A model generated the notes under the pieces. It was not told the origin of the DNA. It searched no databases and saw only the letters and a list, made by a program, of their open reading frames with translations. From Stomorhina lunata (Eukaryota > Arthropoda > Insecta > Diptera > Rhiniidae): a stretch of 64,000 nt of DNA. The stretch lies in assembly GCA_933228675.1 (NCBI GenBank), contig OW121742.1, forward strand, positions 20,217,112 to 20,281,111, given 5' to 3'. The stretch's first letter is position 1. Each line of letters starts with the position of its first letter. The translations under genes and the position numbers were made by a program. Shown piece after piece: positions 49,401 through 60,449 of the stretch.

Positions 49401-52400
49401 TTCTTATTTTTATAGGAAATTTTTTAAAAATTTCTTATTTTTATAGGAAATTTTTCAAAAATTTCTTATTTTTATAGGAAATTTTACAAAAATTTCTTAT
49501 TTTTATAGAAAATTTTTCAAAAATTACTAATTTTTAAGAACATTTTTCAAAAATTCCTAATTTTTTAGAACATTTTTCAAACATTTCTTATTTTTATAAA
49601 AAAAAATTTAAAAAATTTCTTATTTTTATAGGAAATTTTTCAAAAATTTCTTATTTTTACAGGAAATTTTTCAAAAATTTCTTATTTTTACAGGAAATTT
49701 TTCAAAAATTTCTTATTTTTATAGGAAATTTTTCAAAAATTTCTTATTTTTATAGGAAATTTTTCCCCAATTTTGTTATTTTTATAGGAAATTTTTCAAA
49801 AGTTTCCTATTTTTATAGGAAATTTTTCAAAAATTTTCTATTTTTATAGGAAAATTTTCAAAAATTTCCTATTTTTATAGGAAATTTTTCAAAAATTTCC
49901 TATTTTTATAGGGAATTTTTCAAAAAATTCCTATTTTTATAGGAAATTTTTAAAATTTTTTTATTTTTACAGGAAATTTTTCAAAAATTTCTTATTTTTA
50001 TAGGAAATTTTTCAAAAATTTCTTATTCTTATATAAATTTTTCTAAAATTTCTTATTTTTATAGGAAATAATTCAAAAATTTCTTATTTTTTATAGGATT
50101 TTTTCAAAAATTTGTTTTACAAAAATTTTTAAAGAGGGTTTTTTTTTATAGAAAAATTTTCAAAAATTTCTTATTTTTATAGGAAATTTGTTATAAAAAT
50201 AACAAAATTTCCTATAAAACGAAATTAAGTATCTTCCTAGTGTGCTTACCACGTACTCAAAGTTTAAATACAGTGGAATCGCATTAATTTGTACAATAAG
50301 AAGATTAAGAAACTTGGAAAATCTTGGTTGTTCTGTATATTTAACCCAGTAACATCGAATTTAACCCTCTACGATTGACGTGATATAGTTTTCACAATTT
50401 TAGTGACACGGTAGACTATCAGAAACCATTTCCAAGATTCGTTTTGAAAAATGCATAAAGTCATTTCTGTTCATTGTTTATAAAATTATTTTTTTTTTTA
50501 AATTCAAAGCGCAAATTCGTGTAATATGTTATTTATTGACATGGCATGAAATTTTTGTTCAAAAATTTAACTTAGTTGGTATCTGCTAGACAACATGTCA
50601 GTAGCAGAGGGTTAATTACATAAAAACTTTTCGTCTATTTGTGGAGGTAATGAAGAGATTCTACTTTTGCAAATTGCATATATTTTTTTTACTTTACAAA
50701 ATTCGTATATGTGTCATTCGGAAAAGTTGATGAAATAAATGGTAAAAGAGTAAACAAAATCATAAAAGGGAAATTATGAGAACGTTGAAATGGTATCACC
50801 AATTCAAGAGGTTTCCAATTTGAAACGTAATTAGGGCAAAAAAAAAGGAATTCAAACAAAATAAAATATGCCATAAAACAGGGTGTTAAAAGGTAAAGTG
50901 TTAGTTTAATATATAAAATGAACTTTCTTTTATGCTTTGCTGGGTCTTTTTACAGTTTTAAAAAGCCAACCTAAAGTTTAAAATTTCAAAAATCTACAAA
51001 ATGGTCTTACCAAAATAGTTGGATAACAAAAGCTTTTAGTAATCCTTAGAGCTTTTATGAGGCTATTTAAACTACATAGTAAATATCGAAAAAGATTCTA
51101 TAATGTGAGTTTGAAAAACCCTAAATAATTCAAAATTACTTTTTGTAATACCCTTTAACTTATGCTTCTGGCAAATAGAATTTTTTATTGCTTCAATTTA
51201 TGCAATTATTTGAAAAATGTTATATTAAAATGCAAATTATTAGATTATGAAAATTTGTATAAAATACGTACGAGTACATAACATACGAGTATGTATGTAT
51301 ATTTGCACTTTTACAAATTCTACAAAGACTTATGTAAATAACGTGTAAATGTAAATTATTTGTTTTGAAATTAGTGACATGATTTGATTGTAACATTTTG
51401 ACATTTCAGTTAATCAAAAAGGCATTAAATTTATTTAATGGTTTAGCTGTCATTGCGACTAAAACCCTATTATAATAATAAAATTAATGAGAAATTGTAA
51501 CTATGTATAATGCCAAAAGTAAAAGTGGGGTTTAATAATTGATAAAATAAAAAAAAATGCAGAAGGAAATTTTTATAGCAAAATTCATTTTGTTTGAACT
51601 TCTTATTTTTTTTTTAGAAAATTTTTTTATTTTATTTTATTATTTTTAAATTTTTTTATCTTTTAAGAAAATTTTTGAAAAATTTTATATATTTATAGGA
51701 AATTGTTCAAAAATTTGTTATTTTTATATGAAATTTTGTATTTTTATATGTATTAAGTTTTTGAAATTTTTTTTATTTTTTAAGGAAATTTTTCAAAAGT
51801 TTCTGGTTTTTATATTAAGTTTTTCAAAAATTTCTTATTTTTATAGGAAATTTTTAGAAAATTTTTATAGGAAATTTTTCAAAAATTTCTTATTTTTATA
51901 GGAAATTTTTCAAAATTTTTTTATTTTATTAAGTTTTTCAAAAATTTCTTATTTTTATAGGAAATTTTTAGAAAATTTTTATAGGAAATTTTTCAAAAAT
52001 TTCTTATTTTTATAGGAAATTTTTCAAAAATTTTTTATTTTTATAGGAAATTTTTCAAAAATTTCTTATTTTTATAGGAAAGTTTTCAAAAATTTCTTAT
52101 TTTTATAGGAAATTTTTCAAAAATTTCTTATTTTTATATAAAATTTTTCAAAAATTTCTTATTTTTATAGGAATTTTTCAAAAATTTCTTATTTTTATAG
52201 GAAATTTTTCAAAAATTTCTTATTGTTATAGGAAATTTTTCAATTCTATTTTCATTAGTATTAGAAATTTTTTTAAAATTTCTTATTCTTATAGGAAATG
52301 TTTCAAAAATTTCTTATTGTTATAGTAAATTTTTCAATTTTTTTATTAGTACACAAATTTTTCAAAATTTTTTTAATTTTAAAAAAATTTTTAAAAATTT

Positions 52401-54146
52401 CTTATTTTTTGAAAATTTTTTAAAAATTTCTTATTTTTATAGGAAATTTTTCAGAAATTTCTTATTTTTATAGGAACATTTTCAAAAATTTCTTCTTTTT
52501 ATAGGAAATTTTTCAAAAATTTCTTATTTTTATAGGAAATTTTTCAAAAATTTCTTATTTTTATAGGAAATTTTTCAAAAATTTCTTATTTTTATAGGAA
52601 ATTTTTCAAAAATTTCTTATTTTTATAGGAAATTTTTTAAAAATTTCTTATTTTTATAGGAAATTTTCCAAAAATTTCTTATTTTTATAGGAAATTTTTC
52701 AAAAATTTCTTATTTTTATAGGAAATTTTTCAAAAATTTCTTATTTTTATAGAAAATTTTTCAAAAATTTCTTATTTCTATAGGAAATTTTTCAAAAATT
52801 TCTTATTTTTATAGGAAATTTTTCAAAAATTCCTTATTTTTTTAGGAAATTTTTCAAAAATTTCTTATTTTTATAGGAAATTTTTCAAAAATTTCTTATT
52901 TTTATAGGAAATTTTTCAAAAATTTCTTGTTTTTATAGGAAATTTTTCAAAAATTTCTTATTTTTATAGGAAATTTTTCAAAAATTTCTTATTTTTATAG
53001 GAAAATTTTCAAAAATTTCTTATTTTTATAGGAAATTTTTCAAAAATTTCTTATTTTTATGGGAAATTTTTCAAAAATTTCTTATTTTTATAGGAAATTT
53101 TTCAAAAAATTCTTATTTTTATAGGAAATTTTTAAAAAATTTCTTATTTTTATAGGAAGTTTTTCAAAAATTTCTTATTTTTATAGGAAATTTTGATAAG
53201 AAAATTTTCAAAATTTTTTGAATTTTTAAAGTAAATTTTTCAAAAATGTCTTATTTTTATAGGAAATTTTTCAAAAATGTCTTATTTTTATATAAAATTA
53301 AAAAAATTGGTATTTTTCTGAAGCCTCTGAGTCTGTCACTTTGCATTTGTACAAAAAAATGTTGCCTGTACTCTGGGTTCCTTAGAAAAACGTACAATAT
53401 ATTTTTGTCATCCAATATTCTTTTCATGGTTTATGTACTTAAACAATCCACCCACATTTACGAGCAGTCCCTCACAACCAAAAAAAAGAAAAAAATATTT
53501 ATGTACTAATCCGAGAAACCAGGTAATGTTGACAAACATGATAAATTTTTAAATTTATGAGTTTGAACAACTGAATGTAGTTTGAAGCAAATGGGAATGG
53601 ATGGATACAATAAAGAAAATGTTTATAAAAAAAACCTGATAGTAAATTGAATATAAAATGGCCTAAAGTTAGAAATTTTGGTAACAAGGCAAATTTTGAT
53701 TACAACCCAAAAATGTAGTTAAGACTGAAAGTTCTTGATTTGTGTTTGAAAATATTTCAAAGATTTTTGAAGCAAATTGAGTTTTATTGAAATTTTAAAT
53801 GAATTTGATGAAGTAATGCAGAAAAATTTTATATTTACTTTTATAAAAGTGAATTTGCATGTAGGATAGAACTTCATTTTTTTACATATCATTTCATCAT
53901 CTTTTCTATATATGTATATATAAAGAAAATTCGTCCTATTTTCATCTTTTTTATTGGTTTCGATTTCAAATTTCTTCTTAATTAGTTAGATCATTTTGTA
54001 CTTACACTTTTTGCACTGCTTAGTCATGGTTCTAGTTTCCAAACAATTCGATTCGCCCTTTTTCAATGTCAAAGTGCGTGAACGCATATTGGTTTTGGGA
54101 TCACATTCTGACCAGGCACTTTTGGCATAGCGACAAGAAGAAGTGG
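43496..54146 (-). CDS. miple1: Midkine/pleiotrophin-family growth factor (miple), 5' exon missing
   Basis: Secreted heparin-binding cytokine of the midkine/pleiotrophin family. Three exons are visible: 54006-54146, 43623-43844 and 43496-43521; phases (1, 1) and GTAAGT-type donors agree. The first gives SSCRYAKSAWSECDPKTNMR then RSRTLTLKKG with four Cys. The second gives the paired domain CRYEKGAWSECTNGQMTRED with four Cys, then a Gly/Ser/Lys-rich basic tail. The last adds GSRRVVKN and a stop. The signal-peptide exon upstream of 54146 was not found and may lie beyond 64000 or be too short to see. The 10.2-kb intron (43845-54005) is mostly AT arrays and a LINE. Flies have two paralogues, so miple1 against miple2 is a guess. 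Confidence 0.85.
44040..46190 (+). repeat. 31-bp AT-rich tandem array in miple intron
   Basis: Units AAAATTTTTCGTTATAAAAA plus TTTTTCTATAG, period 31 (44293 to 44324), about 65 copies, best preserved at 44220-44660. Each unit is two related halves (AAAATTTTTCGTTAT and AAAAATTTTTCTATAG). Confidence 0.9.
46379..46483 (+). CDS. Signal-peptide exon of an unrecognised + strand gene
   Basis: An acceptor-like ATCTTGTGTCTAAG is followed by ATG at 46390 and 31 codons, MAMLLMISYRFSIIVVLFPV then VTGSASHTLLQ, ending at donor AGC|GTGAGTG (46484) in phase 1. This reads as a classic secretory signal peptide with a likely cleavage after GSA or SAS. It lies on the opposite strand inside the miple intron. No further plus-strand exon is recognisable up to 64000, so the next intron would exceed 17 kb or the exon is chance. 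I do not recognise the gene. Confidence 0.45.
46484..47800. other. Intronic interval without recognisable exons
   Basis: AT-rich, with short GC-richer spots around 47360-47620. No miple exon or convincing plus-strand exon. The 61-codon frame at 46743-46928 has no upstream acceptor or family likeness. Confidence 0.45.
47800..48002 (+). repeat. 31-bp array, short left part
   Basis: Degenerate TTTTTCAAAAATTTCTTATT plus TTTATAGGAAA units interrupted at 48002 by the LINE insertion. Confidence 0.8.
48003..48853 (-). mobile_element. 5'-truncated LINE insertion inside the 31-bp array
   Basis: A minus-strand retrotransposon end of about 850 bp. Its body has normal base composition against the surrounding array. 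The 3' end carries a short (CTTGAA)n tail (48003-48017). At both edges the array unit ATAGGAAATTTTTCA is present, so a target duplication cannot be told apart from the array period. Truncation at the 5' end and the simple-repeat tail fit target-primed reverse transcription. Confidence 0.8.
48382..48852 (-). pseudogene. C-terminal end of LINE reverse-transcriptase protein
   Basis: A 156-codon open frame without its beginning: YRQVIRPLMSYAFPVWFRIS, SAQMERLRVWERKILVACL, and later SPIDLLTLRDANLLYQGANL. This is the region after the reverse-transcriptase domain of Jockey/I-type LINE ORF2 proteins. It is open to its natural stop, so the insertion looks fairly young. No catalytic RT motif is included. 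The first codon is not a real start. Confidence 0.8.
48854..50210 (+). repeat. 31-bp AT-rich tandem array, main part
   Basis: TTTTTCAAAAATTTCTTATT plus TTTATAGGAAA, period 31 (48918 to 48949). Units from 48870 to 49500 are almost identical and become variable after 49500. High identity in the middle fits recent unequal exchange. Confidence 0.92.
50211..51590. other. Intronic interval between arrays
   Basis: No exon seen. At 50360-50610 there is a somewhat GC-richer block with TTAACCCTCTACGATTGACG and AGCAGAGGGTTAA, inverted TTAACCCTCT ends about 250 bp apart that may mark a small element. Confidence 0.4.
51600..53290 (+). repeat. 31-bp AT-rich tandem array, second block
   Basis: The same unit and orientation as 48854-50210. 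It is degenerate at 51600-52430 and very regular at 52500-53180. About 1.4 kb of unrelated DNA separates the two blocks. Confidence 0.92.
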
Positions 54147-54930
54147 CTAAAAGTAAAATGAGAAAATAAACAAAAAAAATGTTAATAAATTTTCATTTAT
54201 AAAAAGGATTAAATATTTTAATTAAGTTAATTTAAATGTTTCTCTTAAAATTTCCACGAAAATTCCTCAAATATAATTTTGTTTAAACATACTTTTTTAC
54301 AATTTCCCTCTTTTTTTGTCGTAATATAAATCATAGTTTATGTATTCAGGTTTTTATACGCAGAAAAAAAGAAAGAAATATGTACAAACTACAGGACCAA
54401 AAAGGATATAACAGAATTATAATTAATGTTGACGACTCTGATGATGACAACTACGATAACATAGTACTCTGTGTATCTGTCTCTCTCTCCCTCGTTGGAC
54501 GTAGTTAATATAATGTGACAACAAGATATTATTTTAATTTTTTCCTTCTTCCGTTAGATAGGAATTTTCTGTGGATCTGTTTTTTTTTTTTTTGTTAAAA
54601 CTCTTCATATCTCTGGCATTACACTAGGCAACAAGAAAAATGACAAACGAATAAATATGGCTTTGTACTTTGCTTACAAACCAATTAGCCAGTGATCTTT
54701 AATAATGGTCAAGAAGTTAGTTTAAGTCGAACGGTTTAACGGACTATATTAGAAGTTGTGGTTAAAGAAGCTTAGCATTTGTGGCATCAGGGTCGAAAAT
54801 TAACAAATTTATGCAACGGAGTGTCTATAAATCGTCATTAACAATAGAACAGATATCACAGAGTGCCTACATGTGACATCATGTCACTATGGAATAAAAT
54901 AACTTCTAAAAAGTATGACTTATATGTATA
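54147..54930. other. Miple intron 5' of the 54-kb exon
   Basis: AT-rich with no exon recognised. CACAGAGTGCCTACAT followed by CATGTCACTA at about 54858 also occurs at 13013-13055 in Tudor-SN intron 1, so it is a dispersed repeat fragment. Confidence 0.4.
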
Positions 54931-54931
54931 T

Positions 54932-56470
54932 TAGGGTGGAGCGAAAAACAACTTTTATTAAAATTCGATACGCCTGGGCTAAAAATCGATGCTCTCCATC
55001 CTAAGAAGCTCAGAAAAAAAATTTGTCTTCCTAGGTCAATGTCCTGAGGTGGCGCACAGGACATTTATTTCTAGGAGCCATTTGTATGGGGAAAAATGGG
55101 ACTTTTTTTGGTTTTTGGTAAATTTTAACCAATAAAGATATGTTTTTGGCAAAATTAATAATTGAATTTTGACATAAAATGTAAAATTTCGAAAATTTTC
55201 ATATTAAATGTAAATTGCGAAAATTTTGACATAAAATATAAAATATCGAAAAATTTCACATAAAATGTAAAATTTCGAAAATTTTCATATAAAATGTCAT
55301 ATTTTGAAAATTTTCACATAAAATATAGAATTTCGAAAATTTTCACATAAAATAAAAAATTTTGAAAATTTTCACACAAAAAATAGAATTTCGAAAATTT
55401 TCACATAAAATTTAAAATTTCGAAAATTTTCACATAAAATGTAAAATTTCAAAAATTTTTACATTAAATGTAAAATTTTGAATATTATCACATTAAATGT
55501 AAAATTTCGAAATTATCACATTATATGTCAAAATTTTCACATTAAATCTAAAATTTAGAAAATTTTTACATAAAGTAAAATTTCGAAAATTGTCACACAA
55601 AATGTTAAATTTTGAAATTTTCACATAAAATATAAAAGTTTTACATAAAATGTTTTGAAAACTTTCACATAAAATCAAAATTTCGAAAATTCATACATAA
55701 AATAAAAAATTTCGAAAATTTTCACATAAAATGTAAAATTTCGAAAATTTTCACATTAAATGTAAAATTCGAAAATTTTCACATATGTAATGTAACATTT
55801 CTAAAATTTTGACATAAAATGTAAAATTTCGAAAATTTTCACATAAAATGTATTATTTCAAAAATTTTCACATTAAATGTAAAATTTCGAATATTATCAC
55901 ATTAAATGTAAAATTTCGAAATTATCACATTATATATCAAAATTTCCACATTAAATCTAAAATTTAGAAAATTTTCACATAAAGTAAAATTTCGAAAATT
56001 TTCACATAAAATGTTAAATTTTGAAATTTTCACATAAAATATAAAATTTTTACATAAAATGTAAAATTTTGAAAACTTTCACATAAAATCAAAATTTCGA
56101 AAAATTCATACATAAAATAAAAAATTTTCACATGAAATGTAAAATTTCAAAAATTTTCACATTAAATGTAAAATTCGAAAATTTTCACATAAAATGTAAC
56201 ATTTCTAAAATTTTAACATAAAATGTAAAATTTCGAAAATTTTCACATAAAATATAAAATTTCGAAAATTTTCCCATAAAATAAAAAAATTTCGAAAATT
56301 TTCACATTAAATGTAAAATTTCGAAAATTTTCACATAAAATGTAAAATTTCGAAAATTTTCACATAAAATGTAATATTTCAAAAATGCAAAAAACAATCA
56401 GCTTTAATTAGAGTTATAAAAACTAAAAATCCATGCAGTAGTTTTTAAGTTATTGCAATTTACCCCAGAA
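54932..56470 (+). mobile_element. Possible TTAGGGTGG-ended element carrying a 29-bp array
   Basis: It starts TTAGGGTGGAGCGAAAAAC after TA and is followed by 200 bp of richer sequence (GGTGGCGCACAGGACATTTA), then the array. Similar TTAGGGTGG ends occur at 15672-15980. I could not find a matching right end, so limits are uncertain. Confidence 0.4.
55150..56395 (+). repeat. 29-bp AT-rich tandem array (TTCACATAAAATGTAAAATT)
   Basis: Units AAAATTTTCACATAAAATGT plus AAAATTTCG, period 29 (56293, 56322, 56351). A block of variant units around 55490-55700 recurs at about 55900-56120 (with AAATCTAAAATTTAGAAAAT and CAAAATTTCGAAAATTCATA), showing a 400-bp segmental duplication within the array. Confidence 0.9.
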
Positions 56471-56969
56471 AATTCGTGTCCTTTTCAACACGCCTAAGGA
56501 TATGCAGCAAAAAAATTATTTTTAGAGTACAGAAATTACAAAGTAAGACTTTCTTTATTATCTAAAGACTTATAAGTACTAAATAATTTAAACTTACATA
56601 GTTTTTGTTATACTGGAAAATGGTACTTTTTTTAAGGACCGTTTCAAAACTCACTTTTCAAGTTTTAGAAAATTTTGTTAAAAAAAATATTCGAAATTTC
56701 AAAATTTTTGATCGGCACGTTAAAGTAGACAGATGTGGTAATAAAATCCAAGAAAGTTCAGTTTGATATCTCATATGGTTTCGCCGTACCTGCGACTTGA
56801 AATCGGACATTATTTAAGTTGATGCATAGTAAATTCTATTTAAGTTTTCTTTTGATAAAGCTAATACTGAATTTTATTGCCAAGTCATTGAGGAATTCGC
56901 CAGACCCACTTGAAAAAAAAAAAAGATTTTCAAAAAAGCGGCGGGTTACCTCATAACTCAGCTAGCCAC

Positions 56970-58600
56970 TGGTTATTAAGTATTAGGCTATGTAAAACCT
57001 CTCTAACTAATGTATTTCCCTTTCGAAGCCGGATTTAAAACGTAGGTCCCTTTCAATGAGTCTAAAAATAGAATCGGATGTAGCTCATTATCTGAGAGAA
57101 GTAGCCCTTGTTCCAATTGCAATGTCGTGGGAATTACGTATGTATGTGTTTTTCTGTCTACTGGCTAATCAACTACGAAGGGATGATCTCTAACAGATAG
57201 ACGTGTATTGCGCAAAAATGTTCGAGTATCGGAAGAGAGTTCCCCGATTTCGTTAGGGCACATTCCAAAGTAGTAACGATAGAACAGTGTGACGCAACCC
57301 ACACTGCGAAGGTGCTTCAGTATACGTTAAAACGTATGTCCCTTTCAATAAATCTGAAAATAGAATCGGATGCAACTCATTGTCTGAGAGAAGTACAACT
57401 TGTTCCACTTGGGATGTAGTGGGAATTATGTATATAACATTATATATATATTATGTATGCTTTTATGTGTAAGCATACTACATTGAGTTTTCCGAGCATT
57501 AAGATCAACTCTATTTTTCCGACCGCATTTTAAGACTGTTTCTAAATCGCAGTTTAATGATTCATTCATGCCTAGTCTAATAGTGCCAACCTCTAAAAGG
57601 CTTGGTCTATGATTGAATGAATATGAATGGCAAATGTTACAATCATCTGCAAAAAAGTAGATATGATTGGAAGTTTAACGAAGAAGGTCAATTAAAATGA
57701 TAAGAAATAGTGTAGGACTAAGATCATAATTCATCTTGAACTCGCTTAATGAGATCCTATCTGCAACGACTCGTATAGTGCGACCTCTGAGGAAGCTCGA
57801 TATAAATCGATAACAGTTATTACCAACACCAAAAGCAACAAGTTTTGATAGAAGTGCTCCGTGCCACACTCTATGAAACGACTTGGAAATATCCAGAGCC
57901 ACAACTTTACTTTCGCCAAAACGGTGTATTGTTTGACACCATTTTTACGATAGGAAGGGTAGCAAGTCTGCCGTCAACTACGAAATCCATACTGGCGGTC
58001 GTTTAGTAGGTTGTTAGATTCAAGATATTTAACAAGATGTTGGTTCAAAATACTCTCCATAACTTTGGAGAGTGCAGAACAAATTTGCTATTGGATGGTA
58101 ATTTTCAGGATTGTTAGCTTCACGCTTTTAGGGGATTGGCGTAACATTAACCGGCATGATAAAAGGTGTTGAAGAGGTTAGCTAATGAACGCGCAAGCTT
58201 CGAACAGCACTGCTTTAAGACCAGTGCTGAAATACCATCCGGCCCTAAAGACTTCTTTATGCTGAGATCCGCTAAAACCCGTTTTTCAACATGGGCGCCA
58301 AAGAATATCTTTGACATAGTTACAGTTACTCTTTCGAGCTCGGATAGAGGTTAAGTATTTTCCGGCAAGCGGGAATTACTTGAGAATAATTTAGCAAAAA
58401 GGTTAGCTTAATCAAGCGGGTCTGTGAATGTTTGAACATCCTTTAAATGAGAAGAAATTATAGAACTAGCTTCTTAACTAGTTTGACGAACGACTAGAAA
58501 CTCTTAATGCCCCGAGGAGCAGCAAGAATTTTATTACGAAAATTTTGTTCTTATAGAGCTTTTTCACCTCTTAAAACTTTGGCACATGTACGTTTTTTTT
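56970..58600 (-). pseudogene. Degenerate LINE reverse-transcriptase relic
   Basis: The minus-strand frame at 57675-57902 gives ALDISKSFHRVWHGALLSKL, GVGNNCYRFISSFLRGRTIR and LSPTLFLIILIDLL, typical reverse-transcriptase palm blocks. After a frameshift FADD, the catalytic motif, lies at 57642-57653, followed by SLLEVGTIRLGMNESLN. The usual Val-Pro-Gln-Gly block between them is missing. The 57040-57120 and 57330-57420 segments are related to each other (CCCTTTCAATGAGTCTAAAA and CCCTTTCAATAAATCTGAAA), and a third likeness is at 59310. It is not functional. Confidence 0.75.
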
Positions 58601-58982
58601 TTTGATACCCAAGTAGTCATTCAAAACTGAAACCATTGAACAATATGGAATGCAAATGGTGTCCACAATCACTCTCATTTTAAATTTTCGATCGGCTAAA
58701 TCCATTTCATGATCTTTTTCTATTGTTTCGAATGTAGAGACATCAATTAAGTGTCAGAACGTTTGGTGTCTTCAGAGTTTGTGAGGCCACATCGAAGAAC
58801 CCACTTCTTTGCCTTGGAGAGTTCCCACAGTGATGGCTGTTTCGCAAAAGTTTTATATTGACAGAGGCAGAGTTATCATTTTTCGTATATACAAATTTTA
58901 AAAATTTGACTTAGTTTTTGTAGTTAAGTATGTTAGAAATACTAAGGAGATAGTTCCCTATTTTCTATGTCAAGGGTTTATC

Positions 58983-59865
58983 CATGAAATAAATATTAAA
59001 GGAAGTGCCACTTACTTTTTATTTTGTAAACATTAACCATTTGACAAGAAAGAATATCTGAAGTTTACACAAAAAATGAGGCTATCTTACTTTTAAAAAA
59101 AAATCCTATTTAAGTATCAAAATTGTTTGGTAATTTTTAATATTTCTTAACTTTTTTTTCCTATTATCCTTGACTCCCAGTGGAGCATAGGGCCTCAACC
59201 ATTCTTTTATATCGGAATGCTAAAGATTTTGTGGACATAAGGTCTGTAATACAGGTAAAGACTGGTTATTGAGTATTAATTTATTTGCCATTAGGAGCCA
59301 GCGTCAAACTGTAGGTCTTCTTCAATTAGTCTAAAAATAGAATCTAGTACATGTCCTTGACTGAAAGAAGTCCCCTCTATTTTACTTGTAGAGTTTGGGA
59401 AAACTAAGTAAGTAAAGTTTTTGAACTGAGATCCACAAAATTGCTCCTAGTGGGTGTTTTCATGTCAGTCATGTTTTCAAAGTCTATCGAGTCCTTCCCT
59501 AAACTTTTAGGAACACAAGCTGTGAATATTATCTCAAACGCCTCAGCAGTTTGCCCGTAATTCGTTATTCAGTAACACACACGAAATATTTTTTTAATTT
59601 AATGGTATAATTGAGATCTTATGTGTTTTAGCATCTACAAAGCTACAAACTACAAATTTTATTAGACTTTTTATTGCAAATATTAGTTATTTTAAATTTT
59701 AATTAATTTTTTTTTCAAACTACGCATTTTAGTTTACAAATTTCCATAAAATAGTCTACGAGTGTGGCAACGATCTGTGTAATATTGCCAAAATATACAA
59801 ACTTCAAAGATATTCTTTATATTCAAAAATTGTGAAGTGGCACTTCCTTTAGTATTTATTTCATG
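58983..59865. mobile_element. 883-bp element with exact 8-bp target duplication
   Basis: CATGAAATAAATATTAAAGG then AAGTGCCACTT at the left and its near-perfect inverse at the right (reverse complement CATGAAATAAATACTAAAGG) form 31-bp inverted ends. GGTTTATC flanks both sides (58975-58982 and 59866-59873). The 8-bp duplication suggests the hAT group, though the ends do not start with the usual CAG. The interior (59200-59420) contains LINE-like sequence resembling 57050. No transposase. Confidence 0.75.
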
Positions 59866-60199
59866 GGTTTATCTGAACAGTTAGAGACTGTAGACTACAA
59901 AAGTGACTGTTTAATCAAAAAAGTAACTTTTTTTATAAACAAAATTGAATGCAGCCATATTTTAAATAAAAATTATCAGGAAAAGTTTCGATCACAACAT
60001 GAAGATAATTTGTTTATTCTTAGTTGCCCTGCAAGCAACTCAGTTAATTTAAAGCAAATTTAAAGTGAATTTTTTCGTCAACTAATTGTGGTTGAAGCTT
60101 GGATTACTTTTACCGAAGAAAAGTGACTATTTTAACATGGCTAAGTCATTGGAGGTAGTCACTGTCCGACCTTGCATGACATTTCAACTAACTTAAAAT

Positions 60200-60445
60200 T
60201 AGTTTTTTGTTAGTTAGTTTATAGACAAAAAGATAAAAAGAGAGATGTAACACTCTGGGTTACCTTCTTCGGAAAGGGGATAGTAGAGAAGGCAAATGTG
60301 GTGGTGAAAAGGAGAGATACATTTTTATATTATTTAACACTTTACAACTGAAATTGATGTTGCCGAGACCAGGGATCGAACCGAGGATGGATATTAATGT
60401 AATGCTTAGTAGTCGACATGCTAATCAACAAAGCCACAGCAAAAA
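60200..60445 (-). mobile_element. tRNA-derived SINE candidate
   Basis: On the minus strand TGGCTTTGTTGATTAGCATG (A-box-like, near 60437) is followed about 50 bp later by GGTTCGATCC (perfect B box, complement of 60373-60382) and then about 170 bp of unrelated tail. The ends do not fold as a tRNA acceptor stem, so it is not a tRNA gene. Pieces with TAGTCGAC and GGATTCGAGCC at 60680-60715 suggest another, broken copy. Confidence 0.5.
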
Positions 60446-60449
60446 ATTG

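Noticed and set aside
53246..53509. 87-codon plus-strand frame after the 31-bp array
   Set aside because: It starts inside the array and is Lys/Phe/Ser low complexity without acceptor, donor or family likeness.
54932..56470. Complete mariner-type element with TTAGGGTGG ends
   Set aside because: Only the left end is convincing; I could not find the matching right end, so it is listed only as a possible element.
57642..57653. Functional LINE with intact FADD reverse-transcriptase motif
   Set aside because: The frame is broken between the palm blocks and FADD and an expected block is deleted, so it cannot be active.
58166..58354. 62-codon plus-strand frame
   Set aside because: Antisense to the LINE relic; the repeat explains its more balanced composition.
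60360..60440. tRNA gene
   Set aside because: A-box-like and perfect B-box sequences are present on the minus strand, but acceptor and anticodon stems do not form; it fits a tRNA-derived SINE better.
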